Shown: one piece after another, positions 55,201 through 64,000 of the stretch
How the letters are laid out: every line of letters begins with the position of its first letter
Numbering within the stretch: the first letter of the stretch is position 1
NCBI GenBank assembly: GCA_013368315.1
Contig: JAACJM010000164.1
Location: 1-64,000, forward strand
Direction: 5' to 3'
DNA length: 64,000 nucleotides
Source: Tetrapyrgos nigripes
Lineage: Eukaryota > Basidiomycota > Agaricomycetes > Agaricales > Campanellaceae
The notes under the pieces: model-generated
What the model was told of the DNA's origin: nothing
Database searches by the model: none
What the model saw: only the letters and a program-made list of their open reading frames with translations
Translations under genes and position numbers: made by a program

Positions 55201-56827
55201 CAGTGGGTCAAAAAATTGTCCACATGTTTCGCATTTTTGGAAAGATTGCCAATTTAAGCAATACTGAGTAGAGATATTAAAATGTGGTCAGTGATGGGCA
55301 GAAAGCCCTTGATAAACGCTACAATATTCTGTCTGTTTTGTCTTATTTGGCTTAAAACTCATGGAGATATGACTGATTTAAAATGGTATGTCATTTGGAC
55401 AATTTTTTGACATGCAAGTGAAAATACAGAAAGTGCTAGCTCAGTACTTGGTATGCCCTCCTTTGGCCTTCAACACAGCCTCAATCCTTCTAGGCATGCT
55501 CCTGATCAATTTCTGACAATCTTCTTCTGTGATTTCATCCCACTTTTCAGCTGCTCTGTCCCATATTTCCCAAACTCCAGAGGGTGCTGTGTCATATCCA
55601 TTGAGCTTGTGTTTGAGGGTTGTCCAGAGGTGTTCAATGGGGTTCAGGTCAGGAGATTGAGCAGGCCAGCTCATGCAATGGATGTTGTTGTCTTCAAACC
55701 ACTTGGTGGCCAGTTTTGACTTGTGTTTAGGATCATTGTCTTGCTGAAAAATGGCCACCTCTGGATCAACACCCAAAATATCCATGCTCTCCAGAAGGTT
55801 GTTCTCCAAAATGTCCACATACTGCTCTGCATTCATCCTGCCCTCCACCTCTGCCATGTTTCCAACTCCTTCCCACCCCATACATCCCCACACCATGATA
55901 TTTCCTCCTCCAAATTTGACTGTTTCCACCACATTTCTCTCTCCCAAGGATTCACCCTTCCTCCCCCACACATACTGCTGTCCATCTGACCCATATCGAT
56001 TGATTTTAGTCTCATCTGACCAAATAACCCTTTTCCAGTCATCCACAGTCCAGTTTCTGTACTTCTGTGCAAAGTTTAAACGAGCCTTCCTGTGAGCTGC
56101 AGTGAGTTTGGGCTTCTTCTTCGTTTTAGATGTGTCCACATCATGCCTGAGAAGGGAATTTCGAATGGTTTGGGTGGAGACAGGTTGGTCAAGGAGGGGA
56201 TTGATGTTTCTGGCCACTTCTGTAGCATTTTCAGCTTTGCCAGTGTTGATTTGTTGGATAGCAGCACGTTCATCAGTGGTAGACAGCTTTCTAGGACGCC
56301 CTGCTTGATGGTTCTCCTTGTCAGGATACATCTCTTTGGCCAGAGAAGCAATCTTTGACTTGGATACCCCAGTTTTAGCAGAGATTTCCCTGGATGAAGC
56401 AGAAGTTTGGAGGAGAGAGAGGATATTGTCTTTCTGGGTGGATGTGATGGGTCTCATGATTTGATGAGGGCTATAGAACAACTGGATGCCCTTATATATG
56501 GTCCAGCTGGCAGCTATGATATCATTATGATGTAGCCATTGCATCATTGTACAACTCCACTTATGATGTCATCTATGAGACATCACATAGTTACAATACT
56601 GATTTTGAAGTGGCAACTCAAAAAATTGTCCAAATGACATACCATTTTAAATCAATCATATCTCCATGAGTTTTGAGCCAAATAGGACAAATAAAACAGA
56701 TTATTGTAGCTCTTATCAAGGGCGTTCTGCCCATCACTGACCACATTTCAATATCTCTACTCAGTATTGCTTAAATTGGCAATCTTTCCAAAAATGCGAA
56801 ACATGTGGACAATTTTTTGACCCACTG
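55201..56827 (-). mobile_element. Tc1/mariner DD34E element, copy 3 (1627 bp, diverged)
   Basis: Flanking TA at 55199-55200 and 56828-56829. The 209-bp TIRs (55201-55409, 56619-56827) begin CAGTGGGTCAAAAAATTGTC. It has exactly the same length as copies 1 and 2, yet clearly diverged sequence, so it is a sister subfamily. Confidence 0.96.
55441..56457 (-). CDS. Tc1-type DDE transposase, copy 3
   Basis: 338 residues from the ATG at 56457 (MRPITSTQKDN); an in-frame upstream extension to 56547 exists but is absent in copies 1-2. The triad is VIWSDETKI, FQQDNDPKHKSK, PDLNPIEHLW with 34 residues between the second Asp and the Glu. It differs from copies 1-2 at many residues (for example GRPRKLS for GRPKKLS) but is fully open. 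Confidence 0.95.
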   Translation of the reverse strand: MRPITSTQKDNILSLLQTSASSREISAKTGVSKSKIASLAKEMYPDKENHQAGRPRKLSTTDERAAIQQINTGKAENATEVARNINPLLDQPVSTQTIRNSLLRHDVDTSKTKKKPKLTAAHRKARLNFAQKYRNWTVDDWKRVIWSDETKINRYGSDGQQYVWGRKGESLGERNVVETVKFGGGNIMVWGCMGWEGVGNMAEVEGRMNAEQYVDILENNLLESMDILGVDPEVAIFQQDNDPKHKSKLATKWFEDNNIHCMSWPAQSPDLNPIEHLWTTLKHKLNGYDTAPSGVWEIWDRAAEKWDEITEEDCQKLIRSMPRRIEAVLKAKGGHTKY

Positions 56828-56829
56828 TA

Positions 56830-58250
56830 CCAACAGAGTCCGATTTTACCTATGACCCAGTTGGCGCATAATTACGCGGTAGTAGGCTTGCCAGTTCCGG
56901 ACCGGAGAGCTTTGACCAATTTGCCGATGACTAGATGGGATGTCAAAGAAGGAAACCGAAAGAGTTAAGGTTGAGTAAAGGTACTTATAGTGTAGGAAGA
57001 CCACGGATAGTCACTGTAAAGTCGAAGTCAAGTCGACGAAGCGGTGAAGTCAGCTCGGAAACTGCCGAGGGAAAGTCGAAGTTAAGTTGTTGACAGCAAC
57101 GCGGAGTTGAATGTTTTTGTCCGGCCGGGACCTTCATACAAAGACCTCGTAATACACTTCAACACTAAACATGTTTCCAGACGCTGAAGCTTGTTTCTAG
57201 GCTATAGCACCTTCTTGGGAAGTGGTTATAATGGGGATAAGGCCAAGCTCGTACATCCTGCATATCAAACAAGGTAGCTCAGCGTTGTGTCAGGAAGATA
57301 CAGAAAGAGTATGTGAATGAAAAAGATCTTGCAATGGCAATGCCGGAAATGAGAAACACAGAATCAATCAGTTCATTGTAGAAAGAAGACACAAATGAAA
57401 TACATACTGTAGACCATCTCATATAACTTCGCATTCTCCCTGCTCAACCAATGATATCCTTTCCATCTTTCTCTTTTGACTCTATCTTGCCAGTAGCGTG
57501 GGGGTGCTTTCTGAAGCAAGAGAGCAACGCAGGTGGAAGAAACCTCCAGAGATCAAGGTGAAGGTACTAAACCATGTAGCAGTTAGTTTCCAATCCCATG
57601 TATGAAGAATCAGGACTCACATAAAATACTTCGCTTTAGCCAGAGGAACCTCCAAACTGTCGTCTCATCACCTTCGTCTATTTCTCGCTCCCACTTTCCG
57701 CCAAGGTTACACAGAATCCTTGTTCTCATCCTTCCAAGCCCCTACATTTCCGCTCTCAAGGTTGTTGCGGAGCTTCTCTTTGAGATAAAGACGTCGTTGG
57801 GATGGCTATGCCTGAGCACGACCTTGACGCACTTGATGGAGCTTGTACCGGTGCTACAAGGACTGTGGGAGATGTCGATGAAGGAAGCTGCTGAGAGGTT
57901 GGAAATTGGGTTGTAACCGCAAGGAAGATGTCATTTACTCGCTATGCCAAAAGGATATAAAGTTAATGACGAAAGCACTTGAAGTTGCATCAGCAAAATG
58001 GTTCATCCGGCTTAGAGTGCTTTCTGAGGAAAAATTTGCTTATCAAGCCAAATAAGCAAGGTTTTCCTTAGAAAGCGCGCTTCACTTTCTAGGACTTCTC
58101 AGTTTCCTTATTTTTCAGAACACCTGCTTATATACTGCTTAGATACAGTATCTTAGGCTTAGGTTTTTTAGCTTAGCTTGGAATCAAACAGTGCAATAAT
58201 AGCAAAAAAAAAAATACTGCCGTCCACGCTATGCAGCGTACTACTGGCAT
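56830..58250. other. Gene-free stretch
   Basis: A 104-codon ORF (57602-57916) has no recognisable motif. A pair of short inverted words (AGAAAGCGCGC...; GCTTTCTGAGGAAA...) lies near 58020-58080. Otherwise nothing seen. Confidence 0.35.
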
Positions 58251-61063
58251 CTACTCGTCTTCGGTGTCGCTCTGCTCGACAATAGCATTGCCAGACTCAG
58301 CTTTTCCACTCCCGTCGACATCCTCTTCATTGCCGTCACCTTCGTCAGCTGAGTAGCCGTTGTCACCGTCCGTCCCTTGCCTGCCAGTGCCATCACTGTC
58401 ACAGTCGCTCCCACCTTCCTGAATACGTTCGTCATCACTGGTACCCTCTTCGTCGGTTTCTTCACCACTCTCGCCATCATGACCGTTTCCATGACCTTCC
58501 TCGTTCTCCTTGCCATTCCCATCACCGTTCCCATCACCGTTCCCATTGTTTCGGATGTCGTTTGCGCCTGCCATCTGTAGCATTGACTGGCTGACACTGT
58601 CGGCTACCGGTTCAGGTCTAAAGACAGGCCAAGTTAGTGACGGACAATAGAACTAAGCCAAGAGAAGAGTATAGTTACGGATCCGACATAATAACATCAT
58701 CACCGTTATCATCCTCATCCTCTCCTTCGGCTTCCCTTGGTTCAGCTGCTTTCTTTGACGGTTTGCGTTTGGTGGTCATGAGACTGCGAGCGCCGTCGAG
58801 AATCGCCTTCCATTTCTCGTCACTTAACTTTCTGATTGTGTTGTGAAACTCCTCATGGCGGAGCTTGCCCGTCTCTTCTCCAGCGGCGTTCTTGACTGGC
58901 TGTGACCCCCAATTGACGTAGGAGAAGTGGTGTTCCGATTGCGTCAGGTCCAATGTTGACTGACCGGTGTGATAAAAGGTAAGAGCTCGTTCTACCTACA
59001 AAAGAGTATTAACAGTCAAACAACCGGAAGATAAACAGGTATACGCACCGCCTGGACAGCGATCTCAAGGGCACCAAAAGGCTTTCCTTGTAGACGTTGG
59101 ATACCACCGGGTATGGTGTCCACGCAGGACAGATATGTGCTAAGAACCTTTAGTATAAGAGGATGCTCAAACATCCCCTTGGAAGAAGTGAGTCAGAATA
59201 ACGCAACAAAGTAAACAGAGATGAAACAAACCTGCTTCTTGATTATTTTGACCTCTTTACCATCATCCGAAACCTCCGCAAGGAACTCCCGAAAGTGCAT
59301 GGGCGAAATAACTATCTTTGATTTATCAGACAAGCTATATTTTGATGTCATGTAGCAGGCGAAATCCGCTCTGTCAGCAATACCACGAAACACCCAATCT
59401 TCTTCGTCTGCTGGATTAGCAGGGACCAGGGAAGTAGATGAATGATCTTTGTAGAACTCTTCAAGTGCAGTGAAGGCCGCGATCGACATTTCGTGGCGCA
59501 AATCCACTACCTTGTTGCTGGCCTGGGGTTATTTAGTCAGCAGAGAGAACGATAAAGGAAGAAGTAGCTGAAACGCACCAACGTCGTAATACAATCTTTC
59601 TCTCTTCCGCTGGATGGAATCTGAACCTTCTCTGTTCCCCATCCGCGATCCACGAACGACTGCACGATGCTGGGCTTGAGTGAAGTCCAAGAGTGAATGT
59701 GACCTAGTAGTTCCTTGGCGAGTGGAGTAAACGTCTTTTGGTAGCCGCCATCTTTGGTGATAAAACCTGGCAGATGACGAGACGTGAACTTGGTCTCGCC
59801 TGGTTGACGACCGGCCTTCCCAGAGAGTAGTTGTAATGGCTTGCTCTCAATTTTGACTGAAGCCTAATACAGTGATAATTTTCATTATTTCAATGAGTCA
59901 AACAGGCAGAGTGCACGTACCTCTATCTTGGCATTCGGGATAATGATTGCCCCACGCTCTAGAGTGTCTGCGTCCTTGTTGTCCTCGAACCCGCAGCTTG
60001 TGCCTTCTTGGAGCATGGTGTCGTTGCTGTCATCCTTCCCTGACTTAGCCGTCTTCTTCTTGGACTTCGACCCAGTCTTGAGTCCTGTTGGTACGGACTC
60101 GGCTTTCTTGGCTCTCGACTTCTTGCTGTTGGCTGGTTTTCTGCTATAAAGGTAAGATCAGCTAGAAATGAACTCCAAACAATGGCAAGGGATACTTGGT
60201 TTTGGCTTTCCGCTTGTTGGTAGACGTTGGTGGTGCAGAAGGAGTAATGTTTGGTGTAGAGGGAGGAACTTTGTGGGCGTTGTTGATGTCAGTGCGGTTA
60301 GTCACCTGCTTACGTTTACGACCACCTGCGCTGACTGCGTCAGTTTCCTCTTCTTCTTCGTCAATGAGCATCGTATCCTTGGGCTCGTCTTTGTCATCGT
60401 TTGATGCAGCGCTGGTTGCTATGTCTTGGCTCCTTAGTCTGTGATATCAAAAATAGGAGACCACATACCTTCTTCCTCGCTCAAGCTGGCAAGTTGCTGG
60501 AGCAACAATTCCCTGTGCAATAATGTTTTACTGGAACCTGGATTCTCTAGTCTCCTGAGAAACACTTTGAATAATCCACACTAGGTAAGGACTTCACCTG
60601 TATCACCCTTTTTTGAAGGAGTTGACATTTTATCCAGTGTGGTAGGCCTTGCAAACTCGACTTTATACTGGTTTTGCTTTTGCTGAGCCACGTCTTCGAA
60701 TTGGGCAAGTTGATTTTGTAGTGTTAGACGCCTTTTTGTGCTTACTTCTTCTTCTAGTTGCTTCTTCTCCTTGTCGGCCTGTATCTGCACTGGCGTCCGG
60801 CATACTTGCGCATATGCCTTGACAATGTCAGCCGGATGGGTGTCTTTGTTGGCTGTGCGTGTCTGTAGGCCCGGTCTGGACGGTTTTGCACCAGAAGGTG
60901 GAAGTGTGATTGGTTTGGATAGAGTTGTGGTGTCCGTTGGTTTAGATGGAGTTGTAGTGTCCGAGTTGGCTTGGGGTGTTGGTGATGGCTGAGGTGGAGG
61001 GTTTTTGGTACGGAGAACAGGCTTACGGCCAGCACTTTTGGGTGTTTGACTGGAATCTGCCAT
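58251..61063 (-). CDS. Partner protein divergently paired with the Plavaka transposase
   Basis: The ATG at 61063 opens MADSSQTPKSAGRKPVLRT. The first third is P/T-rich with a helix (QIQADKEKKQLEEEVSTKRR), then basic and acidic tracts. The middle is more structured: KFTSRHLPGFITKDGGYQKT, LRHEMSIAAFTALEEFYKDH, YSLSDKSKIVISPMHFREFL, AVQAVERALTFYHTG and HHFSYVNWGSQPVKN. The end is a D/G/E repeat (NGDGNGDGNGKENEEGHGNG) and stops at 58251. I recall this arrangement, head-to-head with Plavaka transposases, in mushroom genomes, so it may be an element-encoded accessory protein. Reaction unknown. No lesions noticed. Confidence 0.6.
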
Positions 61064-61245
61064 GGTGGTCAAGGAACAAGATGGACCAGCGGAAAATTTT
61101 TCAAACTGCAGCAAAAAAAAAAAAAGGCTAAATAAATATCCTTTTCCTACGGTCTACCCGCCAACCGCCAAATCTGCCCATCACTCCTGTCGCCCGTCTA
61201 TCCTAGTCACACCTCCAATAACTCTTTTTTGTTCTTTCCTCTATC

Positions 61246-64000
61246 ATGCCCCCTCTGCCCAGATCAGCTCGGAAGCAAGCCCGGCCTCGTACACTAATGT
61301 GTCCAGTACCTGGCTGTCACTGTACATTCAAAAACCATACGGGGCTCGGAAACCACCTCCACACTCATGACCACCTTAACTATTCCAGCACGTCTCAATC
61401 TGACTCTGACTCCGATGTAGCTTTGTCTGATGACGAGCCTAATGTCGAACCCGTGTTACATTGGGACGTCGACTTCGACCCGAATGCCAACTTTGACACA
61501 TCCATCTCTCTTCCTCCACAACCAGACGACAGAATTGAAGCAAAGAAGGGTCACAAAATTGAACGACAGTTTCACGCCAAGCTCAATGGTAAGTTTAGTC
61601 TTCTTGCTTTCTTAAAATTGACCTTTACTAACCCAATCAAGGCCGTAAATGTGATTCCGAAGGGAATGTTCTTCCTGAGGGGGCACCACCTCCTGCTCCA
61701 TCTCCAACAGAGCGTCAGGGCAATGATTGGAGACCCTGGCAGGACAGTCTAGAGTTCCAGATGGCCAATCTCCTGTATCGTAAAATGCAGGCTTCAGCTG
61801 GAAACATAGACGAGTTGATGGAAATACTGGCTGCCCGTGCTCAGGAAGAACAACTGCTCTTTGCAGATCATACTGATCTGTACTCCACAATTGATGTGTG
61901 TACTGATGGTGCTGTTCCCTGGGAAGCTTTTTCAGTTAAGTATGATGGACCTCGGGAGGAGGAGAAGCTTGAGCCTTGGATGGACAGTGAATTTATGGTG
62001 TATTATCGGGATCCGCGGGAGGTTCTCCATTGGCAACTAGGAAATCCAGACTTTATTGGAGAGATGGAGACGACACCTTACCAGGCGATTAGTGCGGAAG
62101 ATGGGAAATGGCAATACCAGAACTTCATGTCTGGTAACTGGGCTATGTGCGAGGCAGTGTGTTACACCTTTCTTTTGTCTTTCATTTCATCTCATACAAA
62201 TACAGGATAAAATCGTTGATGCGCACCCAGACACTGAAGGTGCCATGCTGTGTGCTACTATAATGGGTAGTGACAAGACCACCGTCTCCGTCGCAACAGG
62301 CCAAAACGACTACTATCCTGCATATCTCTCAAACGGTTGCCTCACCAATAATGCTCGTTGATCTCACCGTGGTGGTGTTTCTCTTTTTATGTTCCTTGCC
62401 ATACCCAAGAGTACGTCCACCAGATCCTCTAAACAAGCCATTTCCAAAACTCATGTACTTTACAAAAGCTACTCGAGATTATCAGAATAGCCCTGAGTTC
62501 CGCAAATTCTGCTGACATATCTTCCATCAGTCCCTTCGCCATGTATATGAGTCCCTTCACCTGTTCATGACAAAGCCAGACCTAGTACAGTTTGGTGATG
62601 GTTATTACCGTCGGGTGGTATACAGCATCAGACCCTATATTGGCGATTATCCCGAGCAGGTGCTGCTTGCGTGTATCATTCAGGGATGGTGTGCAAGGTC
62701 TGTCTCAGCCGTGTATTTTATTGCTTGATGTTCCTCATTAACTTCTTACAGATGTACTGCTGACCACAAAGACCTTGATGGCCCGAGTATACCAAGATCG
62801 CATGAACACACCTGTTTGGTTGACGATGCCATGCCGTCTGCTGCAGATAAGTGGGATGCATATGGGATTATATCAGGTATCATGGTACGTTACTATTCCT
62901 CTCCTGATTATGTTCTAAGCTGATCAAGTCGTCAATTAGCCTTTCACGTATTACTTCCCTCGTGCGGATATTCATGCTTTGATCGCGCCCGACATCCTAC
63001 ATCAGCTCATCAAAGGCACATACAAGGACCACCTCGTTACATGGATACAGGAGTATCTGGAGCTGGAGAATAGTAAGGCAGAGGCAGCTAGAATAATGGC
63101 TGACATTGACCAACAGTAAGTGTTCTTATGTCTCTGCAATCAGTATCGCCTCAAGTGAGTTCAGGATTGCAGCTGCACCTTTATTTCCAGCACTTCGGCG
63201 TTTTCCAGAAGGCCGTGGATTCAAGCAATGGACTGGAAATGACTCGAAGGCACTCATGAAGGTGAGTTTCATGTACTCTAATGATGCAGTCTAATTAATT
63301 AATTGTTTATTCCTTAGGTCTATCTAGCTGCTATTGCTGGCCGAGTGCCAGACGAGATTGTCCGGACTATTGCGGCCTTCACAGAGTTCTGCTACCTTGT
63401 CAGAAGAGATGTCATCACTGAAGACACCATCTACCAGATTGGACAAGCGCTCGACCAATTTCACAAGGAACACGTCATCTTTGAACAGCTTGAAGTACGG
63501 GACACATTCTCTCTTCCACGTCAGCACTCCCTTATACACTATCCTGTCCTCATTGCAGAATTTGGTTCTCCTAACGGCCTTTGCTCTTCAATTACCGAGT
63601 CAAAACATATAGCTGCTGTCAAGGAACCATGGCGTCGGAGCAGTCGTAACCAACCACTGTCAGAAATGTTGGTCATCAACGAACGGAATGGACAAGCTTG
63701 AATGGGCAGAGGCTGACTTTCGACACCGGGGAATGCTGTCTGGTCCTGTCACCGAGGGGCTAAGTGAGCGTTTTGCTCATCAAGCAGACATACATGCTAT
63801 TGAGCGCTTGTTGGCATTGCAGGTGATGGCCATGAATCCAGATGACGATGAAGATGACGGTAATAGGCAGGTGGATATCATACCTCTCCAGAGCATAGTA
63901 TGTGGTGCTCACCTATTGGGTGTTGCTGGTGATGAATGGATTCCAAATGACCATTCCTACTCGGACACTCTGGATGACTTTCATTCTTTCTATGTAAATA
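61246..64000 (+). pseudogene. Plavaka-family transposase (3' end outside window)
   Basis: The ATG at 61246 is followed by a C2H2-like finger (CPVPGCHCTFKNHTGLGNHLHTH). The core blocks are characteristic: KWQYQNFMSGNWAMCEA, GSDKTTVSVATGQNDYYPAY, FLAIPK...FRKF, VQFGDGYYRRVVYSIRPYIG, EQVLLACIIQGWCARCTADHK, PFTYYFPRADIHALIAPDIL, RRFPEGRGFKQWTGNDSKAL, YLAAIAGRVPDEIVRTIAAF and SLPRQHSLIHY...GLCSSITESKHIAAVKEPWR. Two in-frame TGA codons, at 62359-62361 (before SHRGG) and 62513-62515 (before HIFHQSL), stand where Arg (CGA) fits the family. The copy is therefore probably inactive, though otherwise well kept. Confidence 0.88.

Noticed and set aside
57602..57916. 104-codon ORF as a gene
   Set aside because: No motif, no intron signals, no relation to the neighbours.
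1..64000. TET/JBP dioxygenase cargo, known from some mushroom transposons
   Set aside because: No HxD...H...R type dioxygenase block was recognised in any frame.
1..64000. RIP-like mutation
   Set aside because: The changes between repeats are few and confined to CpG; classic RIP gives dense changes at CpA, and it is not typical of this group.
1..64000. tRNA, rRNA or CRISPR features
   Set aside because: No cloverleaf with A/B boxes, no rRNA-like conserved block and no regular spacer array was noticed.

Overview
The window looks like an Agaricomycete-type basidiomycete chromosome in a transposon-dense region. Genes are split by many introns of about 50 nt with GT/AG ends. The recognisable mobile families (Tnp2/CACTA-like with a DUF4218-like tail, Plavaka, chromodomain Ty3/gypsy, DD34E Tc1/mariner) are those abundant in mushroom genomes. 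I saw no rRNA, tRNA or CRISPR array.

Layout. Positions 1-2024 hold the 3' end of a chromodomain Ty3/gypsy retroelement with an extra Cys/His ORF and a probable 3' LTR. Positions 3262-4661 hold the clearest ordinary host gene, a five-TM CCC1/VIT-type vacuolar iron/manganese transporter. Positions 5482-44886 form a 39.4-kb segment bounded by two inverted 2266-bp arms that differ by only four substitutions and two 1-nt indels. Each arm carries a GIY-YIG (Mug113/T5orf172-type) gene and a broken, truncated TRAPP Trs33-like gene. The interior holds a decayed Mms22-like gene, a pair of paralogous genes of unknown function (faint PD-(D/E)XK look), an apparently intact Tnp2-type transposase, a mushroom-type gene of unknown function and a WD40/TM gene that are each interrupted by an almost identical Tc1 element, a coiled-coil gene sharing its 3' tail with the Tnp2 gene, and several dispersed repeats, including a hairpin-forming one found six times.

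Positions 44887-49223 are gene-free and contain two MITE-like inverted-repeat units. Positions 49224-54713 hold a convergent pair: a HECT-type E3-like gene with two in-frame TGA codons, and an apparently complete DDE integrase-type gene. Positions 55201-56827 are a third, diverged Tc1 element. Positions 58251-64000 hold a divergent pair: a Plavaka transposase (two TGA codons, running off the window) and its acidic, low-complexity partner.

Two themes connect the parts. First, gene capture and inverted duplication: host-like gene pieces (Trs33, Mug113, Mms22-like) sit in or beside the arms. Second, CpG decay: all four substitutions between the arms are CpG to TpG/CpA changes, and several transposon genes are broken by TGA where CGA would fit. 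Together these suggest methylated repeats mutating by deamination. The main candidate for something new is the 39-kb inverted-repeat segment. Whether it is one giant transposon, a segmental inverted duplication or an assembly artefact cannot be decided here, because no target-site duplication is visible.
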